Shown one piece after another: positions 20,324-31,415 of a DNA stretch of 64,000 nt. Source of the stretch: Ascaphus truei (Eukaryota > Chordata > Amphibia > Anura > Ascaphidae); assembly GCA_036426205.1 (NCBI GenBank), contig CM071570.1:70369429-70433428 (forward strand), in the 5' to 3' direction. The position numbers and the translations under genes were made by a program. The notes beneath the pieces are model-generated. The model made no database searches. It saw only the letters and a list, made by a program, of their open reading frames with translations, and was not told the DNA's origin. The first letter of the stretch is position 1; each line of letters starts with the position of its first letter.

Positions 20324-20406
20324 TTATTTTAAAAATACTCCCAATTCAAAGTCAATGTTCAGACCATTTGGAGAGAGGGTTTTCAACTCATAGATCCAAT
20401 AGGCTA
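20324..20406 (-). pseudogene. PLE C: C-terminal end of a third Penelope-like protein
   Basis: Minus strand encodes VAYWIYELKTLSPNGLNIDF then ELGVFLK and a TAA stop (20324-20326). It aligns with the last residues of PLE B (MHWIYTLGTLMPKGMNTDWELKHFLK) and PLE A (TFWIHKLSTLHPEGLNEDID). The element is cut off just upstream, next to an A/T-rich run at about 20410-20440. The downstream hammerhead-like tail supports the call. Confidence 0.8.
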
Positions 20407-20439
20407 CGGTAAACTAAAATAAATAAATAAAAAAAAAAC

Positions 20440-20590
20440 TAGCTTCGGGGACACGGGCACATACCCCGGTCCCCGCTGCACACACCCCCGGTCCCCGCTG
20501 CACCCCCCCCCGGTCCCCCCCGCCCCCCCCCCTGGTCCTCGCTGCACCCCCCAGGTCCCCGTTGCACCCTCCCCCCCCTCCCCTGGTTTG
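20440..20590 (+). repeat. C-rich minisatellite
   Basis: About eight degenerate copies of a 16-20 bp unit around CCCGGTCCCCGCTGCAC, with variable C-runs. Confidence 0.8.
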
Positions 20591-20732
20591 AAGGTGAGTT
20601 TTATTCACGCCCCCCACAGAGATCGGTGGGCTGCAGGAGCGCGCGGTGGAGGCACGCATGGAAGCACACGGCCGTAGCAGGCAGTGTGAGCTCAGCCTAA
20701 GCATAACATATTTGTGGAATAAATGGTACTGT

Positions 20733-22134
20733 TGTAGCCAGGTCCCCTTGGTATTCCCCCCTTGCTACTTGCAGGTCTGGGAGAGTGCAGGGAAGCGGCG
20801 GTTGACAGCGGAGATGTGCGGGTCCTGCCGGAGTGGCAGGCAGACCCTGCGCGCGGTGCAGGGAGCTGCCAGAGCTCCGGGGAGGTTCTGTAATGCCTGA
20901 ATGCCCGCAGACCTGGCCAGTCCCCAATACTGAGGTGGGTAAGGGTATAACACGCACCCACAGCAGTGAGGGCGTGCCCGGAGTGTGGTATGATGCGTTG
21001 CCGGGCCTGGTGAGAAAGGGTTAACTTGATACTTGCTGTGTCCAGGGTGCTAGAAGTCCGTGGGTAGAGATCCGAGAGCCGTAGGTCAGGGGCAGGAGAG
21101 AGCAGCTTAGTAAGGTCCAAAGCCGAGTCCAGGGAGTAGCGAGGTACACGAAGTCAACCAGAGCCAAGATCAAATCCAAGGGAATCCAACGGGGGCAGGG
21201 GCAGGAACTAGAGCTGTAATACAGAAGAGAGCCAGGCATAGACGACCGAACAAGCAAAGCCACAGAAGAAATATGCAGAGCGAGGAAGGAGAGGGCAGAC
21301 TGGGGTTATATATGAAGGAGGGCCAATGAGAGCAAGAGGTGGAGCGGAGGCCTGTCTGAGCGAGCCCAGGGATAGGTTCAGGTGCCCAGAGTGGGAGTCA
21401 GCCAGGTGAGTGGTGGAGACAGCCTGTAGCTGATGGGAGGCGGAGCCAGCGGTGCGGGAGGACGGCAAAGAGGATCGGGTGTGCGTGCCCTGTAAGGTTC
21501 CCGTGCGCGCGCCCCGGACGCGTGTGGGAGAATACGGCGTGCGCCGCGGAGGAGCGTCATGGCGTCCGACCGGAGGAGGTAAGGTGCCGACGGGGAGGGG
21601 GTCTGGGACGAGCGGCCGCACTGGGAGCCTGGGTGATGGGGACCCGCTGAGAGGCACGTGCCCCCCGATCCCTTACAGGTTCGCACTACAGGCGGTGGCC
21701 ATCTTATTAAAGGTACAGGTGTATTGAATCTTGTATATGTGCGGTTGTCAGGGCAGTGCGGCGGCCATTACCATAGGCTCCGCGAGGGGAACTACATATC
21801 CCATCAGCCTCCAAGGCTGCTACACATGGGCAGTGTGACCTACCGGAGACCACACAACGTAGAAGCGGATGCCATCACGGACGAAGAAGTCGCTGGATCA
21901 ACGGATCCTCATCGCTAAGTCGGCCGCACCGAGTGCTGGCGTACCTGGCAGGTACCTCAACCAAGTGCACCAACAATTCATGGGGTACTCAATACACTTT
22001 GGGTGGGCCTTGACATTGGGAAACGGACCTCAAGATATTGGTGCCTGGCACCCAATGTACTTTGGGGACACTTACTGGTGGTATCAGGTTGGGGCCTATT
22101 ATGCTATGGGTTCCAGGGTACTGTTATTAGTGTG

Positions 22135-22186
<52 letters not shown>

Positions 22187-22385
22187 CGGTGTGAGTGTAT
22201 TGCTGTTATTGTTCCTGGGAGGGGCTTATCCCGCTGCGTCAGGATCCCTTTCAGGTGGAGGCGCTGCACCAAGGCGGACATCCAATCACCCCAGGCTCCC
22301 AGTGGCGGAGGCTCAGGTCAACTGTGAGCCAACAGGTAACGGCAGCACCAGTAGCCCTTCTAGTTGTGGGGGAACCAGGGGTACA
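20733..22385. mobile_element. Long LTR-like unit with TG...CA ends and CTGT duplication
   Basis: Begins TGTAGCCAGG and ends GGGGTACA. A 4-bp CTGT lies directly before (20729-20732) and after (22386-22389). The start matches the solo LTR at 25038 (TGTAGCCAGG) and the fragment at 43293 (TGTAGCCTGG). Near the end it has GGTGGAGGCGCTG and CCCCAGGCTCCCAGTGG, shared with 16058-16267. At 1,653 bp it is long for an LTR; part of it may be internal sequence or a nested insert, including a (TA)n run. No RT or gag seen. Confidence 0.65.
22136..22183. repeat. (TA)n microsatellite
   Basis: About 24 TA dinucleotides, inside the LTR-like unit. Confidence 0.97.
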
Positions 22386-22569
22386 CTGTATATGTAGAAG
22401 AAGTTTCAAATATTGCAAGGGACCACTATTCAGCCTTATTTTTGTTGTATACATGCATCTTCATGTTATTTGCAAGAAGCATGCTCATATCAATACCTAA
22501 TAAAAAAAAGCATCTTAAAGGACAAATAATATGGATGATAGAAGAAAAAAGTGGATATGAGATGAATGA

Positions 22570-22736
22570 GGAAAAACTAGTTCATATAATAATTAGATTG
22601 TAAGTTCTTTGGGGAAGTGTCTCCCTTTTGCTTATGTTATCATTTACCTCTAAGGCTTATGCACACTTCTTGTACCTTAATTACCTGCATTGTCATTTTG
22701 TAAAGCTCTACATACACTATTAGCACTATCTAAATA
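22570..22736 (+). repeat. L2-like LINE/SINE 3' tail
   Basis: Contains AATTAGATTGTAAGTTCTTT, later TTTTGTAAAGCTCTACA and GCACTATCTAAATA, the ordered words of an L2-type 3' end. The Tc1 element begins immediately after its terminal TA. Confidence 0.6.
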
Positions 22737-24315
22737 CAGTGGAGAGAAAAAGTTTGTGAATCGCTATGATAATTACAGACATTCCATAGATTTTCCATCA
22801 TACCTTCTTGAATCAAAACCAGTCTTTTCTTAAATAGCCAATAGGGTTTATATTAACCAATTCAATGTCTTTTGAAACAAGATGATGTATGAATTAGACA
22901 AACAATGAATAATTAAGAGTCAGGGTATGTGAAAAACTAAGTGAAATCCTGGTTTTATCAGCTAAATTAAAGGGGATAATTATAATTAGGTGTTTAAATA
23001 ATTAGGTAGATCTTCAGGTGTGAGTTTGGGAGACCCGACCCTATGTAAATATCAGAAACTTTGTGAGTTTGGTCTTCACTATACAGGTGTGTGGAAACAT
23101 GTCATGCCACGATCAAAAGAAATCTCAGAGGACCTCAGAAAAGCAGTTATTGAAGCTCACCAGTTTAAAAAGGGTTACAAAACCATTTATAAGGATTTGG
23201 GGCTCCACCAATCAACTATAAGACAAATGGAGAAAGTTCAAGACCACAGTCACTCTACTCAGGAGCGTTTGTTTTACCAAAATATCTCCAAGAACAAACC
23301 GGCAAATCATCCCGGAAGTCAGAAAGAATCCCAGAGTAACATCCAAGGATCTGTTGGCCACTCTCACCTTGGTTAATATGAGTATTCATTACTCAACTAT
23401 CAGAAAAAGACTGTACAAGAATGGTGTTCATGGAAGGATGGAAGGAGGAAACTACTGTTCACTAAAAGAACATTACTGCCATCTGAAGTTCACCAAAGAG
23501 CACATATATGATCCACAAGACTTCTGGAACAATGTTCTCTGGACAGACGAGTAAAAGGTAGATCTATTTGGCCTCAATGAGAAATGTTATGTTTGGCGAA
23601 AACCAAAACTGCATTCGAACAGAAGAACCTCATCCCAACCATCAAGCATGGTGGTGGGAGAGTGATGATTTTTTGCTGCTTTGCTGCCTCAGGACCTGGA
23701 CGGCTTGCCATCTTTGACACAACCATGAAATCTGTATCAGAAGATTCTAGAGAAGAATGTCAGGCCATCCATCTGTGAGCTGAAGCTTAAGCGAAAGTGG
23801 GTCCTGCAGCAAGACAATAATCTTAAACATACAAGCAGATCTACAAAAGAACGGTTGCAGAAGAAGACATTCCACATTTTAGAATGGCCTAGTCAAAGTC
23901 CGGACCTAAACTCCATTGAAATGTTGTTGCAGGACCTGGAGCCAGCTGCCCATGCAAGGAAGCCCTTAAATATCACTAAGTTGAAGCAGTTCTGTAAGGA
24001 GGAATGGGCCAAAATTCCTCAAAACCGATGTGAGAGATGACCAGCAGTTATAGGAAATGCGTAGTTGAAGTAATTGCTGCTCAAGGAGATGCCACCACGT
24101 ACTGAATCTAAAGGTTACATACATTTTCACACATGAATATTGAATGTTGAATCATTTGTGGATAAATAAATGTTGAAAAAGTATCATGTTTTTGTGTCAT
24201 TTGTTTGATCAAGTTATCTGTATCTATTATTAGGACTTAGATTACAATCTAATAACATTTTAGGTTTGAAATATATGAAAATCCTAAGTGGTTCACAAAC
24301 ATTTTCTCGCCACTG
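22737..24315 (+). mobile_element. Tc1/mariner element
   Basis: A 1.58-kb element. The left end CAGTGGAGAGAAAAAGTTTG and the reverse complement of the right end, CAGTGGCGAGAAAATGTTTG, are inverted repeats. A TA lies before the left end (22735-22736); the right flanking TA is no longer intact. Size, ends and enclosed transposase all fit a Tc1-like element. Confidence 0.93.
23104..24105 (+). pseudogene. Tc1 transposase, inactivated
   Basis: Starts at ATG 23104 with MPRSKEISEDLRKAVIEAHQ, followed by KGYKTIYKDLGLHQSTIRQ, the paired-type DNA-binding domain. The catalytic domain follows with the first Asp in NNVLWTDE (about 23530-23551), GGGRVMIFCCFAASGPGRLA, the second Asp in VLQQDN (about 23805), and the Glu in WPSQSPDLNSIEM (about 23886-23924). 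The two last acidic residues are separated by 34 residues, so the triad is DD34E. It ends GDATTY and TGA at 24103-24105. Several frameshifts and an in-frame TAA directly after WTDE disrupt it. A Tc1 transposase cuts the element out and inserts it at TA; this one cannot. Confidence 0.92.
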
Positions 24316-25037
24316 TTGACAATGCTTGTAGACAATAAAAAGATGATTATACCATGGCCACTATACATATTATAAATACAAGTTGGAAGGGCACATTGCT
24401 TGTAATGTGCTGAAGACTCTTTATACCTGAATGATTTAAAATATGGCTGTTTTTAAAAAAAATGAAAAGGAAGACAAAGTCCCAGATTCTCAAACCCTCT
24501 GTACATATTGATCCTCAGTTTCTTTCAGTTCTGGACATCTCTATTTAACATAAATAACTTTAACACCGTCATGCATATTCCTGGCATGTGTACTACCTGT
24601 GACATTCTACATATAAAATTAATGTCTGTGCTGAATAAAACAAGTTTGGAGGATGTGGGCTGATGTACATTAACATTAAAACAATATAACTGTGTGTCAG
24701 CCACCCCCCCCTCCCAGTTCCACTCCACTGGGTTTATTTATTATTTGCAAAAGTATCACTGCCTACATACATGGGGTTCTTAGAGCAGCAATCCCCCTTG
24801 TCCAAGTGATTTGATTTTTTAACTAACCTAATCCTATGTTTATACTGGAGTTAAAACTGCCAATGTCATACCTCTTTGAGTCCCATTTTTAGGAAATATT
24901 CCCTTGTTTTTCAATATAGCAACCAGCAACATAATTTTTTCCAATCCAAGGAATTGGGGATCCAGACTATAGTATGCTACATTTCCCTTAAATGATGGGA
25001 GCTCCCATATTTTACCTGGAAAATATCCTATTATTTA
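24316..25037. other. AT-rich sequence, nothing recognised
   Basis: No gene or clear repeat seen. Confidence 0.5.
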
Positions 25038-25802
25038 TGTAGCCAGGACTGGTTCTTGGCTACCAGTCTGCCCTCACTGGCAGTAAGCCCTGGTAAGAGC
25101 AGGCCTGCTAGTACTAATCATGGGTTTTCCCCACTTCCTGCAGTACCCTTGAGTGACAGGCGGAGGCGGTGGAACCATGCCTGAGTATACCCAATCGTGG
25201 GTCGGACCTTGTGCCCTCCTCCTGGCTGTACTTAAGGGGGATTGCCACCCAAATTCAGGAGTGCCTCTCCCCATTTGAGTGAGGCAGGTCACACAGCAGA
25301 GTGTCTGAGCATTGGGCCTTCTCTGTTCCTCTTCCCCTCGGTGGAGAGTGAGTGTGGACCTTTCCTCTGCCTCTGCTAGAGGGGCAGGGAAGAGCAATGA
25401 CAGCTGCGGGTGCCCTTGACCCGTAGTGGATGTCCAGAGACCATCCTACAGCTGGATAGCCCACCGGAGACTGCATAGGGCAGAGGCCTGCTGTAAATGC
25501 ATTGTACTGAACAGAATAAAGCCGTTCCTGTTTCATATACCTTCTGCCTGGTGTCTGATCTTACTGGGGAAGGGGAAGGAGTATTTCTACCATTGGAAAT
25601 CGCCTTCATACATTTGGAGCCTGCGGCAGATGGAGGCACTGTACTACTAGAGAGCCATGTGGGGTATGTACCCCATAAACCTGTCCTGTGTCCCCACACA
25701 TATCGGTGGTCGACTCAGCCCTCCTGCTTATCAACCGGTAGCATGCACCACACACGCTGTAATGGCAGAAACTCCCATCGGGTGGGGGTTAACACCGTTA
25801 CA
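25038..25802 (+). mobile_element. Solo LTR (765 bp)
   Basis: Begins TGTAGCCAGG and ends CCGTTACA, with TTTA directly before (25034-25037) and after (25803-25806). AATAAA at about 25515-25520 followed by CTG/TGTT-rich sequence is a plausible LTR polyadenylation signal and gives the plus orientation. No internal region remains. Confidence 0.72.
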
Positions 25803-26084
25803 TTTATAAAACCTTTGATATCCTTTAAGGACCCCCACCCGCCTGACCCTTTTTTATGGGGTTAAAATATATTACATTATGTTTTTTTGTGTCTTCCTCA
25901 AATTGCACGTTGCACATGACCGAGAATATCAGAGAATATCTCTACCTATACAGTCTCAGGGCAAGATTGCTATTTGAAGAAGCTTTGATGTATACTAGGT
26001 TTTTGATTATGATTAAAATGTCACTGATCTGTAGTAAATGTTCAGCCAGTCCTGATTTTAAATATCCCCTTCTAATTCTCTATG

Positions 26085-26170
26085 CCCAGGACATACTTGA
26101 AAACAAGAGGTAACTCTCAATGTATTACTTCCTGGTAAAACATTTTTTATAAATAAATTAAAATAAAATA
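26085..26170 (+). repeat. LINE 3' tail
   Basis: CTATGCCCAGGACATACTTG then GAGGTAACTCTCAATGTATT and CTGGTAAAACATTTTTTAT with an AAATAAAT-rich end. Same family as 38335-38405, where it follows LINE coding sequence. Confidence 0.7.
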
Positions 26171-27119
26171 CACTTTGGGTGCTAGTACAGAGAATAAAAG
26201 ATTTACAAATCATTGATGCAAATCGACCTGTGGACTGATTCTTACAGAGAAACAAAGGGTTAAAACAAAGGACAAATTAAATCTCAAGTTACTAATTTAA
26301 TTAGTCAGTCACTTGAGAAGATTATCAAATTTGTCAACAAAAGAGATTTTCTAAAATATATATTTGTCCTCTAATATTAACTATATTTGTTTGTAATCTG
26401 TAGAAATAGATCAAATAGAACTTGCTGGGGTGGTTTTGTGTAAACTATATCCAGCCCTAACTGCTGACTTTGAGCATTATTTGGGATGAGAATGGTAAAA
26501 CCAACTCTATCCAATCACCCCCCCCCCCCAGCACATCCTGATCATGTGATCGATAACGTTATTCCGGTGATGTCAACAGAAGGCAAAGGTCCTCCCTTTC
26601 CATGCCGATCGCACTCAGCACTTCATCGCGATCTACCCCTAGAAAATAAGCATAGTGCCATGAAGTACTACTGGGCCAGACATGTGGACTTACACTGTAC
26701 ATCCATAATGGCACTAAAGGGGATAAATAGTGCACGAGAAGGGCAAATCCTTCCATTTTTTCTGAGACAGTGCATAATTCAAGTTAGTATATTCACATGC
26801 AGTACAAGCAAAACAATTCATTCGAAAAAATTCATGCTATTATTTATCGCATATTGTTGTATAATTAGATGAACATATTGTTCAGTATTTCTGCTCTATA
26901 GCTGTTTTAAGCCAGTTAAATGACAATTGTTTATGTTTTGGCAGGCAGAAGGCAATCATATTGCCATTTACTTGAATGGCAGTTAACACGGCATCACTGT
27001 GCAATAACCTATATCAGAGTTTAGTGAATCTCTCCCTGTGATGGAGTACTTGAGGAAGTAAATTGGCCTTTATAATTCTTAAAGAGAATTAGGGCCTACA
27101 AAATTAGGGTGTCATGGAA
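26171..27119. other. Non-coding sequence, nothing recognised
   Basis: Includes a C-run at about 26518-26530. No gene family recognised in either strand. Confidence 0.4.
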
Positions 27120-29027
27120 CAGGGATTGCCTCACTCCCCGAGGTTCCCAATCTGTGCCCGGATTCTTCGTTTAACCGCTGCCACAAGAGCCCTTGACAGT
27201 AGGCTCAACCCTATACTAGCCCTTAGGGACTTCACAAGACAGAGGTTACAACTAGCCAGACTTGGGAGCACATAATAAATGTTCAGTTTATTATTAGGGA
27301 GTATAACACAAATACAGCATAAATTGAACATTCATGCGAAGATACATAAAAGGGGCAAAAATAATGAAGGAAAATAACTTTGATTACCGTTATCCGAGGA
27401 TGCCGCATCAACGAAGTGATCCTGGGCTCCTTCAGTCTTTTGTGAGGGTTCACGTGAGCCTAAAAACAGTCTATGACATAACCCTAGTCTTTGGATACTT
27501 TTCCAGCAGTTAAATATAACACAATACTGGGAAAGGGCTGGTAGCCTCCTGGCCACTACTTGCTTTTGAAGATGGGGCCTCTACCCACTGACTGTGGAAG
27601 ACCCCAAACAAAGAGGGTGCCTTGCAGGGACACAAATGCACATAGAGCTGGTAGCTTGCCTTGCTACCCAGCCCAGCTTGGATGCTAGCCCACTGGCTAC
27701 TTGCCCTAGAAGATGAGGCCTCTATCCACCAACTGTGGAGGTCCCAGCATGTCCTGGAGCCCTCTCAGGGGTTCAAAGAGTATATGTGGCTAACAGTCTC
27801 CTTGGCTGCGGTGCCTGGATTGTTCCCTGGTAGTTTCTTCCTGAAGGGACTCACTCCCCTTAATACAACACCAAGAACAGGCTCCCTCCTTCAAGCCCAC
27901 TGTGTCTGCGTGCAGAGGATCCATCCCCGAGACCTCTCCACCGCTCCTGACCTCTCCTGCCCCGTTACAGTGAGATGCGAGTCTGCGGGACACACCTAAG
28001 AATCTGTGGAACTCTTGAGGGACCAAGCATTTATGGTTTCCCCCTCCCATTTGAATCTATAGAGGAACAGGAATCCACCAATAAGAGCGCACAAGGAAGA
28101 ATAAATGAGCCAATCATCGATGAGGGGGTTGTGATAATTTGCTGATCCAGATGTCAGAGCAAGAGAGAGATAGGTATTGGCTAATCAGAAGAGCACCTAC
28201 TGTGGCCATTGCCAGATGAGATGATCTGAGCTGGAGGGTGGATTAGATGGCGCAGATTTGGCAGCGAAAAAGACAGCTCCACTTTTGGTCCATGTGCAAA
28301 ACCAGTGGGGGTCCTCACTCTACACTGCCCTTTGTTTTCCACCTTCTTAATTCCTGGAAAACCACCCGGAAATGGAGCATACATGCTGTAAGAGATGTGT
28401 GCAGAGGTATGCAAATGGAGACTGTTTTAGGGTGAAATTAATATAAGGCTTTATTGCCTGTTCCTTTAACAATGTAAACATAAAACATAAAACAAAAACC
28501 TGCTCCACTTTGGAGAATAACTAGACAGTACTGTATATGCCAATGCCATATCCAACTGGGTGGGTAGCTAGGCTGATTACCACCCCAAAAAAAATAAAAA
28601 ATAAAAAAATATGTATATCCCATACAACAGTCTCCCCAGAAGGTCTCTTATCTGTTTCTGTTGCTGTTGCTGTAGGGGTAGGCCTCTCTTTTCTCCTGGG
28701 TCAGCATCCTTGTGTGCTATGGCACTCTCTGTGTCCAGGTGAGGTCTTGTCCCCTTGTCTTGCTGTCAGCATACAGTCCTTCTGTGTGGATCAAGATATA
28801 ATATTTTCCTCAGGTCAGCCCAGTTGTGGGCTAAGGAAATCTCTGCAGTCCTCCTTTTCCTTATTTCAGCCCAAATGTGACCTAAGGAATCTCTCTCCCT
28901 TTTCTCACATCAGGCTTTTCTAAAAGTCCTAATCATCCAGGTGGTGTCAGGTTGATTGCCTGTATGCAATTAACCAGCACACTATTGGATTTAGAGGCAG
29001 TTTCTCTCAAACAGTGATAAGTGCCAA
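27120..29027. other. Moderately GC-rich unassigned repeat-like sequence
   Basis: No protein domain recognised. There is an imperfect direct duplication (27551-27605 and 27690-27745, both with GGCCTCTA.CCAC..ACTGTGGA). There is also a short tandem pair around 28810-28880 (GGTCAGCCCAGTTGTGGGC / TTCAGCCCAAATGTGACC). It looks like old retroelement-derived sequence, but I cannot name it. Confidence 0.35.
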
Positions 29028-29084
29028 GGACATACTTGAAAACGAGTAAACTGGTAAAACATTTTATAAATAAATAAAACATTT
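29028..29084 (+). repeat. LINE 3' tail fragment
   Basis: CCAAGGACATACTTGAAAAC followed by CTGGTAAAACATTTTATAAA and an AAATAAAA end. Confidence 0.65.
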
Positions 29085-29462
29085 TGTATGCCCTATAATA
29101 AAGTATAAAGATTTGCAAATGTAATGAAAGGAAAAATAAAAATATACTAAATTGAACATAACAAAAATATACTACATTTTCCCTACAACATGTTTTATGT
29201 CCATGCAAAGAATGTACATTTTAGTAATGTCACAGAATAAATATTTCTCCAAAGAAAGTACCACTGGAGATCGATCAAATAAATGACCAATAGCTATTTT
29301 TGTGGCTAAATATACTTTGATAAATGTGATTGATAAAAAAGTGATGGCAAACGTTTGTTAAATTCCTCAAATTCTTTACTACATCATGACATATACCTAT
29401 CATAATAAAATATAGAGTTTTTATGTTTTGTCATAATAGTGATTTATGTCAAAGAAAAAACG

Positions 29463-31415
29463 TGTCATTGTAGAGGGAGAGGGGGATTGGCCCGGTATTA
29501 AAGGGGTTGCACCCCATATGGCCACCCCCTGACCTCACCAGGGAGGCAAGGGGTTAACTGGACTGCGGTCCAGGAATGTGATTTCTACCTTGCTGCAACA
29601 TGAAAATGTGTGTTCCCCTGTTCCAATGTTTTATCATCATGTTAGTGTCTGCACCACACAAACACTGGGATCCATCCGGGAGGACAAGGGTTAATAGTCA
29701 GGGAGTGAATATAGCTCTTTGTTTAATGTTCCCGCCTTTTCAGGCACCATTTTGCAAAGTCCCATAGGTCGTCATTGGAGCTCCATTCACTTCAATGGCG
29801 GATCTAGCGGTTTTGGACCTGTTTCCCTCAAAGACCAGCAGGTGGCGTCCGAGAGGAGGAGCGGCGGTTTCCCATTGTAAGTCAATGGGCCCATTGACTT
29901 CAATGGAGATTCCTCGACGGCGATCTCCAGGAACAGGTTGGCAGCCGTCCAAACCGCAAAACCGCAAAGCGGATACTTTGTCTAAAACAGAGCTTTCATC
30001 ACGATTAATTCAAGGTCAAAGACAAGTGGCGTGGGAATCTTAGGTTCTAGGGCACCCAGGAATAAAATTATTTTTGCCCCTAGCTCCTAGGCCTCCCCTC
30101 ACTTGACCACCACCAGGTCCAAGAATCCAGGACCCTCAGAAAGGGTCACGCTGGCCAAGCGGGTCACGCCATAGGCTTCAATGGCGGCAAACGGAGCAGC
30201 GCGAGAAAACGACTAAGTCCAAAACCTGGAAAAGTATCTCCGGTGCTGGAGAAGCCAGAGGGCCGGGATTTGGGGTACCTTACAGTCACTGTTCCAGCAT
30301 GGCTGCAGGCCCATTCCCGACCCTCTCCGACCAACCTGACGGAGTATGGACCACCGCAAAGAACCATGAGTTTTCCCATAGACATCAATGGCGTGACTTC
30401 CCATTGACCGGCTATGGCGGAGACGTCCCATAGACTTCAACGGCGGCGGCCCCATTGTAAGTCTATGGCGGCGAACCCCATAGGCGCCAATAGCGGAGTT
30501 TCACCATTGAAAGTCTATGGCGGCGGAGCCCATTGTTTTCAATGGGGAATAAGTGAAAAACTGAGATTTATTTTACAGCGGAGAAAATTGTAATAAAGAA
30601 ATAAACAGTTTACCTTGTATTTGCATATCTCTGGTTCTGTAGGTCGCAGAGGGCTGAAACTTGGCCACTATGTGAGTCAGTTCCGGCATTAAGAACTGGG
30701 CCAATTCGACCCGCTGGACCTAACCGAACCGGTTATTTTAATATGTCTGTATATTAAAAACCATACTGTATTTCAAAGCGGGGACAAAAGCCCGCGAAGA
30801 TTCCTGCCCACTGAGGAATGCAAATGGTCAGGGGGGCGACCTAATGTCTAGGAACCAGGCCCCTGATCAAAGACTCAGCCTCTCTAACTGTTTACATGAG
30901 GCCGGAGAAGCGTAAAGCTGGAGTGGTTTGTAGGTGCCATAACTCACACCTACAAACAAAGAATATCCTGCCAGATACCCCATCTGGTAGACTTCCCGAC
31001 ACCCCTGACTTGGGTGTGGGGCTACAGAAATGAGACCCCAGGGTCCCAGTACACATGTGCCACCTAGCTGGGGGGCATGGGTTAACAATGTTCCCACATT
31101 AGGGATTGGGTGCAGGTAATTGTTCTCCAATAGCCTGTACTCAATAGTAAGAATAGGATTGAAAAGATATATAAACCGTTGTCAACCCTACAGTCTTTGT
31201 CTTCTTGATACATCTTGATTGTTACCTAATTGCTGGAGAATTGCTATTTGACTACTTCTTCATTCCAACCCCTAAGTAAGTGTTACCTTCTTGTCTGTTA
31301 ATTGTACTATCTTGTTGTGTTCACCTATCTAAGGAATAAATATACTTTATTATATCTAAGCCTCGTTCAGGTCAACCCAGTTATTTGTTATATCCTGTCA
31401 TAAGTTACAGTGACA
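29463..31415 (+). mobile_element. LTR-like unit with TGTCA...TGACA ends (tentative)
   Basis: Begins TGTCATTGTA and ends TTACAGTGACA, so the outer bases form an inverted pair. Close to the right end there is a TATA-like word (about 31169-31175) and AATAAA at 31335-31340, in the order of an LTR promoter and polyadenylation region. No matching target duplication is seen and it is long, so this remains tentative. Its centre (29770-30560) is packed with CCATTGA / TCAATGG words. Confidence 0.4.
29770..30560. repeat. Cluster of CCATTGA / TCAATGGCGG words
   Basis: More than a dozen copies of CCATTG(A), CCATAG(A), TCAATGG and TCTATGGCGG in both orientations, often as facing pairs such as CCATTGACTTCAATGG. 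Between them lie CGGCG-rich spacers. The arrangement is irregular, not a simple tandem array. Confidence 0.75.

Noticed and set aside
21208..21727. Several GC-rich open frames of 90-150 codons
   Set aside because: They overlap on both strands within a GC-rich LTR-like unit, have Pro/Arg-rich composition and no recognised domain; typical chance frames.
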